Origin: an uncultured Bacteroidales bacterium
GTDB taxonomy: Bacteria; Bacteroidota; Bacteroidia; Bacteroidales; Bacteroidaceae
Direction: 5' to 3'
Length of the DNA: 37,553 nt
NCBI GenBank assembly: GCA_902800305.1
Contig: CADCDP010000034.1
Location: 1 to 37,553, forward strand
Program-made: the position numbers and the translations under genes
The notes under the pieces: generated by a model
Database searches by the model: none
What the model was told of the DNA's origin: nothing
What the model saw: the letters and a program-made list of their open reading frames with translations, nothing else
Shown: piece after piece, positions 24,473-31,564 of the stretch
Position numbering within the stretch: the first letter of the stretch is position 1
Layout of the letters: each line of letters starts with the position of its first letter

Positions 24473-24556
24473 GGTTTTAGTACACCCGTTGACCCACAAG
24501 GGGTAGTGGCGTAGAGTCAGAGGTGGATACGGCACTGGGGGTAGAAGTCGCAGCGG

Positions 24557-25252
24557 TCAGTGTACGTCGATTCCTTCAAAATACAACTCGGCAATGACCG
24601 TGTCGTTGTACTTCGAGCCAGGATAGACTTCGAGGATTTCGAACTTCAGCGTCCAATCGGGATTTTCTGGGTCGTGGTAGCCAAGTGTGCCCACCTCGAA
24701 GCACTGGAGTGTGCGGCTGTCCTGCAAGGCGAGGATGGCGTAGGGCTTGCCGTTGTAGTACATACGTAGCTTCTTCACACGTGAGTTGGCGCTCCATGCC
24801 GCCTCCGATTTCACGTGGCCGTTCAGAATCTTCACCGTCGTGATGCGTGGACACTTGCCCTCGAACGTGTAGGTCAGGCTTTCGCCGATGCCCTTTCCTT
24901 TCGTGGCCCAAACACTCTCGTGGTTGAAATCGTGGGCGTTCTTGCCTTTGTAGTTGAACGACTTGATAGGCTTCAGACAGCTCGATGCCGTCACGCTCTT
25001 CACTTCTCCACCACAGTACCAGCTGCACGCCTCGCTGTACAAGTCTTCGTAGATGGTGAGGTCGCCGTACTTGCTGATGTCCTTGGGTGTCTTTCCCTCG
25101 TCACGTAGTGCATAGTACTTTAGCCATTCTGCTTTCGTTATCTTCGGCATAGCTGTGATGCGATTCGGTTTGATGACTTTCTCTTGGGCTTGTACTGTAC
25201 CGAAGGCGGCGACAGCCAAGAGGATGGTAAGGATGCTACGTTTCATGTTCAA
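24557..25252 (-). CDS. Secreted protein with NADase-type glycan-binding-like domain
   Basis: This 231-residue protein has a signal peptide (about 1-23, ending TVQAQ). The mature part (about 85-225) has the discoidin-like pattern of the glycan-binding domain first named from NADase toxins: ASSCLKP, then NAHDFNHESVWATKGKGIGESLTYTF, then VKILNGHVKSEAAWSANSRVKKLRMYYNGK. It ends in LKFEILEVYPGSKYNDTVIAELYFEGID. Such domains usually bind carbohydrate at the cell surface; no enzyme domain is attached here. ATG 25246 is an alternative start that keeps the signal peptide. It is transcribed away from the remnant and Crp gene on its right. Confidence 0.72.
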   Translation of the reverse strand: MNMKRSILTILLAVAAFGTVQAQEKVIKPNRITAMPKITKAEWLKYYALRDEGKTPKDISKYGDLTIYEDLYSEACSWYCGGEVKSVTASSCLKPIKSFNYKGKNAHDFNHESVWATKGKGIGESLTYTFEGKCPRITTVKILNGHVKSEAAWSANSRVKKLRMYYNGKPYAILALQDSRTLQCFEVGTLGYHDPENPDWTLKFEILEVYPGSKYNDTVIAELYFEGIDVH

Positions 25253-25347
25253 TTCGTTTGATAAGATTTCTCAAAATATATGAACGACATTCCATCGGTT
25301 TTATTGCATATTGAGCGGCTCCATCTTTTTAATGGGACGCAGAATGA

Positions 25348-25503
25348 CACAATAAGCTCACCGCCGTCATCGATACCTCATACGCCCTCAACCAGTATGC
25401 TCGCATGATGGAGCTGTTTAACTGGATGGGCATTGACGGTGTCTCTCTGATGTACGTACTGAACTATGTGGGCAGTGCATACAGCAAAATCATGTGTATT
25501 TAG
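25348..25503 (+). pseudogene. Unrecognised gene remnant (C-terminal end)
   Basis: After a TGA at 25345, a frame of 51 codons runs to TAG 25503. It reads sensibly as protein: LTAVIDTSYALNQYARMMEL, then FNWMGIDGVSLMYVLNYVG and SAYSKIMCI, with amphipathic, partly hydrophobic character. There is no start codon until the ATGATG near 25406, and no promoter or ribosome site. I take it as the last part of a lost gene; I do not recognise the family. A chance open frame is possible. Confidence 0.35.
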
Positions 25504-25532
25504 GGCGTTCAACGCGAAAAGTGACCGAATTA

Positions 25533-25565
25533 TTTGTATAATTCAGAAAAAACACTCTATCTTTG
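25533..25565 (+). promoter_or_regulatory. Promoter of the Crp/Fnr-like gene
   Basis: TTTG (25533-25536), 21 nt, then TATCTTTG (25558-25565). The leader to ATG 25629 is about 57 nt. Confidence 0.75.
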
Positions 25566-25628
25566 TACCGTTGGTTCTCGGCAGCCTTTGATTCGTCAAG
25601 CTGTCGGGTGTTTTTTTTGTAGAACAAT

Positions 25629-26207
25629 ATGGAACAGAGATTCGGGACAAACAGGATAGACCTGGAGGTGCTGCGCGACTTCTGCGAGCGGGAGGGGCAG
25701 TGCGTGGTGTACCGCAAAGGTGAGCAGATGGAGCGCGAGGGCGACCCGTCGCGGTGGTTCGGCTTCGTGGCCGAGGGCTGCTTCAAGTACGTGACGCACG
25801 GCATCAGCGACGACAAGGAACACATCACATGGTTCTCGTTCGAAGGCGAGTTCGTGACCGACTATCCCAACTGCCTTGACGGGCGACCGGCGCAAGCCTC
25901 GATTGAGGCGATGCTGTACAGCCGCGTGTACAGGGTGAGCGGCGAGCAGTTGACGGGCTTTTTCCGTCAGGACACGGAGAAGATGGAGCTGCGCAGCATC
26001 ATAGCCGAGCATGTGCTGAGGCAGCGCAACCAAAGTTACCTCGACTTCCACCGCGCCACGGCCCGCGAGCGTTACGAGCTGTTGCTGAAGCGTTGTCCCG
26101 GCATCGTGCAGCACTTGCCGCTCAATGCCATTTCCTCGTTCCTCTGCATCACCCCGCAGATGCTCTCCAAAATCCGCAAAGGCATCACTTTCGAGGCTCG
26201 GCTGTAG
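25629..26207 (+). CDS. Crp/Fnr-family regulator
   Basis: This 192-residue protein has a cyclic-nucleotide-binding-like N-terminal barrel (about 15-115; CVVYRKGEQMEREGDPSRWFGFVAEGCFKY) and a C-terminal winged helix (about 150-190; ITPQMLSKIRKG as recognition region). The ERYELLLKRCPGIVQHLPLNAISSFLCI stretch is typical of Bacteroidetes Crp members. The usual R-T-cAMP contact is not evident, so the effector is unknown. The gene is visibly richer in G and C than its neighbours, with many GCG, CGC and GGC codons, so recent acquisition is possible. It has its own promoter and terminator. Confidence 0.85.
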   Translation: MEQRFGTNRIDLEVLRDFCEREGQCVVYRKGEQMEREGDPSRWFGFVAEGCFKYVTHGISDDKEHITWFSFEGEFVTDYPNCLDGRPAQASIEAMLYSRVYRVSGEQLTGFFRQDTEKMELRSIIAEHVLRQRNQSYLDFHRATARERYELLLKRCPGIVQHLPLNAISSFLCITPQMLSKIRKGITFEARL

Positions 26208-26236
26208 AAAAACTCTGAAACTAGTTTCATATTTAT

Positions 26237-26277
26237 GCCCTCGGCACCCGATTCACGGGTTTTACCGGGGGCTTTTT
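26237..26277 (+). terminator. Rho-independent terminator after the Crp-like gene
   Basis: An outer 8-bp stem (26237-26244 with 26265-26272) and an inner 5-bp stem (26246-26250 with 26256-26260) are followed by TTTTT. Confidence 0.88.
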
Positions 26278-26321
26278 CGTGTGGCTTTATGTAATTTTGT
26301 AATCAAAAAACTAAAATTATA

Positions 26322-27503
26322 ATGAAAACAATGAAACTCTGGAGAATCGCATTCATGATTCTTGCTGCTTTCTCCCTCGCCTCATGCTCTATTATAAGAG
26401 GCTATAGGGCAGATGGCAAGAGCGGCCCGGATATTTATAGTTTTGAGCATCATGTTCACGACACCATTGATAATGGGACGCTTCCTTTCCGTTTCCCATT
26501 CGCAAAGCAACAAGCCTCTTGGATTGACACCCTGCATTTCTTCAATCAAGGAAAGCACTACAAGAACACCACATTGCAGGAGGCCGTGACTGGTAAAACT
26601 GATACACAGGGTGTTCTCATCATCCAGAATGACAGCATCATCTACGAGAAATACTGGGGCGATATTTCCGCTGACAGGATGGCAACGGTGTTTTCTGTCT
26701 CGAAATCAATTACCTCGCTATTGTGTGGGATTGCCGTGGATGAGGGTTGCATCAAGAACGTGGATGATGTCGTGACCGACTATCTGCCGGAACTGAAGAA
26801 ACGAGACCCCATGTGGCAGCGTCTCACCATTCGCCATCTACTTGACATGCAGAGCGGACTGGACTTCGACGACACCTATTCCCTGCGGTTGAAGCATTTC
26901 AAACGGCTCAACGCGATGGCGAAACTGAATTATGGTCACAACCTGATGAGGCAGATTCGTGGCTTGAAGTTCCGTTGCGAACCTGGCAAGGAGTATCGCT
27001 ATGAGAGTATGACGTCAGAAATTCTTGGCGTGATTATCGAACGGGCTACGGGCCGACGCTATGCCGATTATCTCAGCGAGAAGGTGTGGAAGCCGTTGCA
27101 GATGGAGTCCCCGGCCATTATTAATATAGACAGTCGCAAGCACGATGTCGCCCATGCGTTCGGCGGCATATCCTGCACAATGCTGGATCTTGCGAAGATT
27201 GGCCGTCTTTACCTTAACCGTGGAGTGTGGAATGGTAAGCGCATCGTCAGTGAAGAATGGATACGCCAGTCCACCGACTATGCAACCGACAATGACGGCT
27301 ATCATTTCAATTGGTACAACCTGAGCAGCATCGGTGCCGATAAGCCTCAATATCCGGGCTTTTATGCTCATGGCATTCGTGGGCAGGTGCTTTATGTCAA
27401 TCCCTATAAGAATCTCATTATGGTTAGAATCGGGAAGCAAGACAATACATACGCATTCATACCGTATCTTTTTGAGCAGCTAAGTAATAATAGCAATTTC
27501 TGA
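26322..27503 (+). CDS. Serine hydrolase lipoprotein, beta-lactamase class C fold
   Basis: This 393-residue protein has a lipoprotein signal (FSLASCS, Cys near residue 22). Residues about 85-385 match the class C beta-lactamase / DD-peptidase fold: the catalytic SxxK is SVSK (FSVSKSITSLL, about residue 127), the second motif is YES in EYRYESMTSEILG, and the third K-T-G-like motif appears as HGIRGQ. Members include esterases, peptidases and penicillin-interacting proteins, so resistance should not be assumed. A -7 box TAATTTTG lies at 26292-26299. The next gene starts 20 nt after, so the two may be cotranscribed. Confidence 0.85.
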   Translation: MKTMKLWRIAFMILAAFSLASCSIIRGYRADGKSGPDIYSFEHHVHDTIDNGTLPFRFPFAKQQASWIDTLHFFNQGKHYKNTTLQEAVTGKTDTQGVLIIQNDSIIYEKYWGDISADRMATVFSVSKSITSLLCGIAVDEGCIKNVDDVVTDYLPELKKRDPMWQRLTIRHLLDMQSGLDFDDTYSLRLKHFKRLNAMAKLNYGHNLMRQIRGLKFRCEPGKEYRYESMTSEILGVIIERATGRRYADYLSEKVWKPLQMESPAIINIDSRKHDVAHAFGGISCTMLDLAKIGRLYLNRGVWNGKRIVSEEWIRQSTDYATDNDGYHFNWYNLSSIGADKPQYPGFYAHGIRGQVLYVNPYKNLIMVRIGKQDNTYAFIPYLFEQLSNNSNF

Positions 27504-27522
27504 GAAAAATGAACATGACAAA

Positions 27523-28209
27523 ATGAAACAACAAACCATTATTATCATTGGAGCGACTTCTGGCATTGGCAGGGCACTTTTCGAGAAATATGCTGCTGAT
27601 GGTAACTGCCTCGGCATAGTTGGGCGACGTGCAAATTTGCTAGATGAACTGTACCAGCAACACCCCGACAAAACTTTCACTTCTGTGGCTGACATCACTA
27701 AACAAGAAGAAATCGAGCAGACCATCCACACGCTTTGTACAAAACTGAAACACATAGACCTCGCCATCGTATGCTCTGGTACTGGCGATCTCAATCCATC
27801 ACTTGACTATGCATTGGAATGTCCTGCGATTGATACTAACGTAAGAGGATGGACATTTGTCATTGGTGCGCTCTACAACATCTTCGAGCAGCAAGGCCAC
27901 GGCCACCTCGTCGCCATCACCTCGGCTGGCGGACTGCGCGGCGAGCCGATGGCTCCAGCCTACAGCGCATCGAAAGCCTATCAAAAGAGTGGTAACCATA
28001 TCCACGTCACTGACATCCGCCCCGGCCTCGTCGATACTGCAATGGCGAAAGGCGAAGGACTCTTCTGGGTGATGCCCGTCGAAAAGGTCGCCAGTCAGAT
28101 TGTCGCCGCCATCCGCAAGCAGAAATCCAAGGCATACGTCACCAAGCGCTGGCGCGTCCTTGCCATCATCAACAAGAATCTTCCATATAACATATATAAG
28201 AAGATGTGA
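27523..28209 (+). CDS. SDR-family oxidoreductase with a shortened active-site helix
   Basis: This 228-residue protein has GATSGIG at the nucleotide site (about residues 9-15), a CSGTG motif, ITSAGGLRG with the catalytic Ser, and YSASK with the Tyr-Lys pair. After YSASKAYQ it goes directly to KSGNHIHVTDIRPG. In the paralogue at 16010 the matching interval is 13 residues longer, so most of the helix that carries on from the catalytic lysine is missing, in frame. The C-terminus is complete. I suspect the deletion impairs folding or tetramer contacts. The substrate is unknown. Confidence 0.78.
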   Translation: MKQQTIIIIGATSGIGRALFEKYAADGNCLGIVGRRANLLDELYQQHPDKTFTSVADITKQEEIEQTIHTLCTKLKHIDLAIVCSGTGDLNPSLDYALECPAIDTNVRGWTFVIGALYNIFEQQGHGHLVAITSAGGLRGEPMAPAYSASKAYQKSGNHIHVTDIRPGLVDTAMAKGEGLFWVMPVEKVASQIVAAIRKQKSKAYVTKRWRVLAIINKNLPYNIYKKM

Positions 28210-28282
28210 CCCATTCACTTTATGTCTAACTTTTAAAAAAACAACAAAATCAACGCTCAAAAAGCGATTTGCTCTCAAAAAG

Positions 28283-28314
28283 TTTGGTCGATTCAATAAA
28301 AAGCACTACCTTTG
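28283..28314 (+). promoter_or_regulatory. Promoter of the abiF-type RNA/gene
   Basis: TTTG (28283-28286), 20 nt, then TACCTTTG (28307-28314) is a full consensus promoter. Transcription would start just before the structured RNA. Confidence 0.85.
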
Positions 28315-28320
28315 CGCCAA

Positions 28321-28370
28321 TAGTTCCCGCCACGCCTCCTAACAATGCGTACCACGGCGGGACTTCGTCA
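28321..28370 (+). ncRNA. Structured leader RNA upstream of abiF-type gene (abiF-RNA-like)
   Basis: A 7-bp GC-rich helix (28325-28331 TCCCGCC with 28356-28362 GGCGGGA) encloses a second helix ACGC/GCGT (28332-28335 with 28347-28350) and an asymmetric ACCAC internal loop. It starts within about 10 nt of the -7 box and ends about 14 nt before ATG 28376. Abi genes of the AbiF group are known to be preceded by a conserved structured RNA (abiF RNA), proposed to act as an RNA antitoxin; this element sits exactly there. I did not compare it to the covariance model, so the family assignment is inferred. Confidence 0.6.
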
Positions 28371-28375
28371 TTTAT

Positions 28376-29273
28376 ATGAGTATGATTTATAACAAACGAC
28401 CAACAGACATCACCACACAGCTTGCCATGCTGAAACAGCGTGGTCTCATTGTTAATGATGATGACAATGCACTGAAACAACTTGCTTCCATCAGTTACTT
28501 CCGCTTGGCAAGTTACTGGAAAATCTTTGAGACAGATGAGACTACACATCAATTCGCCAGTGGTACACGATTGGAGAATGTCATTTCTCTCTACAACTTT
28601 GACAAAGAACTGCGCTCCATCATCTTCACGGCGATACAAGATATAGAGAGGTGGCCTTACGCACTCGCATCATCCATTTCTTTTCAATGGCACATGGCGC
28701 ATTCTGGTTTATGGAAGCGTCCAAGTTCAACAACTGTAGCATCTTCCAGACGTGCCTCGACAGCATCAAGACTGAGTTAGACCGTTCTAAGGAGGACTTC
28801 CTACAAGAACATTTCGCTAAGTACGACACCCCTCCATGCCACCCGTTTGGAAGACATTAGAGGTCGTTTCATTCGGTAATCTATCTAAACTATATGCCAA
28901 CATGAAAGATGTTGAAGTGAAAAAACAAGTTGCAAAGAGTGTCGGTCTACCACAATACATTTACTTGGAGAGTTGGATGCGTAGTCTCACAGTACTACGA
29001 AACTGCTGTGCTCACCATGGCCGTGCCTGGAACCGCCGCTATCCCGCCATGCCCCAGATGCCAAGCCGATTGCCGCTTGCATGGGTTGACACACGGCACA
29101 TACGACCCATGAAGTTATACGCACAGCTATGTACTTTGCTCTACCTTGAACAAAGCGTCACACCCAATAGTCAAATTAAAGACCGACTGTTGAACTTGTT
29201 CAAAGCCTATCCACAAATCAACGTCAAGAAAATGGGCTTTCCCCATGGATGGGAGAACGAACCGCTGTGGTAA
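28376..29273 (+). pseudogene. AbiF/AbiD-type HEPN abortive-infection protein, two frameshifts
   Basis: Three consecutive frames together give one Abi_2-family protein of about 298 residues. Frame one (28376-28648) has NKRPTDITTQLAMLKQRGL and SISYFRLASYWKIFE. An extra AG at 28649-28650 shifts to the frame VALRTRIIHFFSMAHGAFW. After 28835 one base is missing and the third frame continues MPPVWKTLEVVSFGNLSKLY. That frame carries the HEPN RNase motif R-x4-H in RNCCAHHGR (28998-29015) and runs to TAA 29273. Each shift leads to an early stop, so the gene is probably dead, unless these are assembly errors. The promoter and upstream RNA look intact. Confidence 0.88.
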
Positions 29274-29444
29274 TTGGTGTTAGAAAAGTAATCGAAGGGC
29301 TGTAGTATATCATAAAGTTATAACACATGAACGGATATACTGACGGCACTATCCGTTTATCTTTATAATAAAAATTGGGGGATTGACTGTATAACGGCAG
29401 CCTATCCCCCATATTCTTTCCTTCACATGTGGAATCTTGGCTTG

Positions 29445-29765
29445 TTAAATCCTCGGCTTCTTACAGATTTCAAGAATAATGGATATAACGTAGATGACAA
29501 GACCGTAGGCAGCAGTGATGATAGCACACTTATATCCACCACAAAGAACTGTGAAAGGTACATCACCCGCAAGTTGTACTTCTCCATAAATTTGATAGAA
29601 GCCAAGCAAAGTAAAAAAGATGCCGGAGGCCAGGGCCATGCGCCCCACGCCAAGAAGCCAAGCAGGAGCTTTCCACGCCGCCAAGAACGTCGAAGCAAGC
29701 ATAAGGGTAAGAATGGACATGAAGAGGATGTTGCCCGACAGAAACATTTCAGATAGTGTAGTCAT
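29445..29765 (-). CDS. Small MotA/TolQ/ExbB-like membrane protein
   Basis: This 106-residue protein has three hydrophobic segments (about 10-30, 40-60 and 80-102). The middle and end, GVGRMALASGIFFTLLGFYQIYG followed by FTVLCGGYKCAIITAAYGLVIYVISIILE, follow the pattern of the last two helices of ExbB/TolQ proton channels: a small-residue GL-G segment, then GGI..ALITT..GL. It lacks the large cytoplasmic part of true ExbB. Its full-consensus promoter (29847-29816) diverges from a LytTR regulator gene, a pairing that suggests regulation by it. A role in proton-driven energy transfer is inferred only from similarity. Confidence 0.68.
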   Translation of the reverse strand: MTTLSEMFLSGNILFMSILTLMLASTFLAAWKAPAWLLGVGRMALASGIFFTLLGFYQIYGEVQLAGDVPFTVLCGGYKCAIITAAYGLVIYVISIILEICKKPRI

Positions 29766-29815
29766 AATTGTTACTTTTTTAAGTTAAACAATAGTTTTTT
29801 TTGCAGCTGCTGGTG

Positions 29816-29847
29816 CAAAGGTACGGCGATTCAGCAGGGTTGCCAAA
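29816..29847 (-). promoter_or_regulatory. Promoter of the ExbB-like gene
   Basis: On the minus strand TTTG (29847-29844), 20 nt, then TACCTTTG (29823-29816). The leader to 29765 is about 43 nt. Confidence 0.8.
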
Positions 29848-29941
29848 AAAATCTGCGGTTTAAACCCCTTGTTTGCGTGCAGAAACCCTCTATAGACGGA
29901 TTTTACATTGTTATGATGGCTTTTGAATGGAAGAAAAGAAC

Positions 29942-29949
29942 TATCTTTG
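29942..29949 (+). promoter_or_regulatory. -7 box of the LytTR gene
   Basis: TATCTTTG lies 7 nt before ATG 29957, giving a leaderless or near-leaderless mRNA. A TTTG at 29922-29925 is closer (16 nt) than usual. The box falls inside the longer frame starting at 29927. Confidence 0.55.
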
Positions 29950-29956
29950 CAGCGCA

Positions 29957-30682
29957 ATGAAACGAAACATTCTCCTTTTGACCTATTGGACGATGGCCTT
30001 GCTCATGTTTGCCGTCATCCTTTGCAGCGCAGGCTATTCACTGTCCGATGCGCTCTTTCTCGGCACGTCGCTTCTCCCCGTTGCCGTGTTGTATCGTTAC
30101 CTGCTGGCTCATATCCGCTTTAGTATCTGTCGGCAGAGCCTGTGGGAACTGGGCTGTCTCTCTTTGTTCATTCTCACACTCGCTTTCCTCATCATCCATC
30201 TGGCTCACACCGCCGTCCTCACCCTCCGCCACCAAATATTGATTACCGAACTCGGCGTATCCCCGATGCTACTCAATCCCGTCTTCCTCCTTGCCATGCT
30301 CCTGCTTCTCATCGCAGGTGACTACTTCTTCGGACGTATTATCGAACGACATCTGCCCGAGAGCCAAGAGACAATAACTTTCGTCAGCGACCGTCAGCCA
30401 GTGACCCTTCCAAGGAAGGAGATTCTCTATGTTGAGAGTTGCGACACGGAGACATGGGTTCATGCCACAGATGACCGCCGCTATCGCAACAAACGCCCCA
30501 TTTCCGCATGGGCCGACCTCCTAGGCCGCGACTTCCTACGCATCCACCGCTCCTATATCGTCCGCATCTCCGCCTGTCAAGGTCGTGAGAGTGAGAACAT
30601 CGTGCTGAACGATCTCCGTCTTCCTATTTCGCGCAAGTATAAGACGGAAGTGCAGAAGGTCTTGGACCATTTGAATACATAA
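29957..30682 (+). CDS. Membrane-anchored LytTR-family regulator
   Basis: From ATG 29957 the protein is 241 residues. The first half has four hydrophobic segments (about 5-25, 28-48, 63-85 and 102-125). The C-terminal 105 residues are a LytTR DNA-binding domain: ITFVSDRQPVTLPRKEILYVESCDTETWVHATDDRRY, then DLLGRDFLRIHRSYIVRISAC, then LRLPISRKYKTEV. It has no receiver domain, so it is a one-component membrane regulator rather than a two-component partner. The longer start at 29927 is rejected because the -7 box (29942-29949) would lie inside it. It diverges from the ExbB-like gene. Confidence 0.85.
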   Translation: MKRNILLLTYWTMALLMFAVILCSAGYSLSDALFLGTSLLPVAVLYRYLLAHIRFSICRQSLWELGCLSLFILTLAFLIIHLAHTAVLTLRHQILITELGVSPMLLNPVFLLAMLLLLIAGDYFFGRIIERHLPESQETITFVSDRQPVTLPRKEILYVESCDTETWVHATDDRRYRNKRPISAWADLLGRDFLRIHRSYIVRISACQGRESENIVLNDLRLPISRKYKTEVQKVLDHLNT

Positions 30683-30744
30683 GGAACTTATAGGAACACA
30701 GAAGGAGAAGGTTGACAACTTTTGCTACTTTTATGCTACAATAA

Positions 30745-30780
30745 GCCCTCCCGTCCGTCACGAGGGACGGAGGGGAGGGC
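30745..30780. terminator. GC-rich hairpin between convergent genes
   Basis: Eight perfect pairs (30745-30752 with 30773-30780, GCCCTCCC arm) continue after one mismatch into six more (30754-30759 with 30766-30771), with a 6-nt loop. It lies between the LytTR and porin stops. There is no long U-run on either side. Confidence 0.6.
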
Positions 30781-30801
30781 ACGAAATACTTGGATGAGAG
30801 A

Positions 30802-31518
30802 TTAAGGACGCAAAGTTAATCCAAATACCAAGTATGCTTTCTGACTGCAAGGATTAGCACTCACTTCACCAAAGATGGGGATGCTGAAGGAGTCTGTCAC
30901 CTTGATGTCTTTGGTGGCTCGCAATGCGAGGTTGGTCACGGCGAATCCGTTGGTGCCGTAGAAGTCTGTGGCGTAGGGAACGGCTCCTGCTGTGGCTGTC
31001 CAGTCGCAAGTGGCGAGCTTGAACGGAGCCGAAATTTCGAAGTAGGAACTGTAGGCACGCTTGCCGTCCTTATTCACTCCGTCGTTGCCAGCGAAATTCG
31101 TGTACCATTGTAGTGCGAGAAGACCAAAGTCGTAGCCAACGTTTGCCTCGAACACGTGGTTGGTTCTGTGGGCTTCGTACATGAAGTAACGGTTTTCGGG
31201 GTCAAGACCTGCGTTGAACCAATAGTCGGTGACACCGATGTTGAAGCCTCCGATGGTGTAGGCGAGCGTGAGGTCAAACTCTTTCGTGTCGGTTGGGTCG
31301 GTCAGTCCTACACTTCCCCAAGCGGAGAGGGAAAGACCCTTGTAGTCGATGCCCAAAGTGGGTTGGAACGCTGTGTTCCCTAATTCTTGACCACGCCAAA
31401 TGTATTGGTTGACAACATCTGCTTCGACTGTTGCATTTACTTTCTCTTGTGCCTCTACGGCAGTCACTCCGAAGAGCGACAGAGCCGTGAGGGTAAACAA
31501 TCTAAATACCTTTTTCAT
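30802..31518 (-). CDS. Porin-like outer-membrane barrel in the amt-glnB unit
   Basis: This 238-residue protein has a signal peptide (about 1-23, ending AVEAQ) and barrel strands: VNATVEADVVNQYIWRGQELGNTAFQPTLGIDYKGLSLSAWGSVGLTD is the TorF-like pattern, with YIWRG near the start of the first strands. It continues with alternating strands to a C-terminal VFGLTLRP. It is the last gene of a minus-strand group after glnB and amt (46 nt from amt), so I infer it helps ammonium or another small nitrogen compound cross the outer membrane. Confidence 0.75.
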   Translation of the reverse strand: MKKVFRLFTLTALSLFGVTAVEAQEKVNATVEADVVNQYIWRGQELGNTAFQPTLGIDYKGLSLSAWGSVGLTDPTDTKEFDLTLAYTIGGFNIGVTDYWFNAGLDPENRYFMYEAHRTNHVFEANVGYDFGLLALQWYTNFAGNDGVNKDGKRAYSSYFEISAPFKLATCDWTATAGAVPYATDFYGTNGFAVTNLALRATKDIKVTDSFSIPIFGEVSANPCSQKAYLVFGLTLRP

Positions 31519-31564
31519 ACTTTCAAGTTTTTAATGGGTTTATTATATAAGGGTTGATTATAAA

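Larger units (their letters stand above)
24311..24480 (+). ncRNA. Candidate small RNA between HU-like and secreted-protein genes
   Basis: A transcript from the orphan promoter would start near 24311. It would run through the 21-bp repeats and could end at a 16-bp hairpin with one mismatch (24435-24450 with 24457-24472) followed by GGTTTTA. That gives about 165 nt. Its 5' end overlaps the start of the HU-like leader in antisense. This is a prediction from promoter and hairpin alone; a chance promoter match is a real alternative. Confidence 0.35.
24213..24556. other. 344-nt gap with opposing promoters and repeats
   Basis: This gap between the HU-like gene and the secreted-protein gene holds a minus-strand promoter, a plus-strand promoter with no gene after it, and a run of 21-bp repeats ending in a hairpin. 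Each is listed separately. I see no protein gene in it. Confidence 0.6.
25253..25628. other. 376-nt gap with a gene remnant and the Crp promoter
   Basis: The left part shows nothing I recognise. The middle holds an open reading remnant (25348-25503). The right part holds the promoter of the Crp/Fnr gene. Confidence 0.5.

Noticed and set aside
26322..27503. Antibiotic-resistance beta-lactamase
   Set aside because: The fold and SxxK motif are shared by many esterases and peptidases; nothing here shows resistance.
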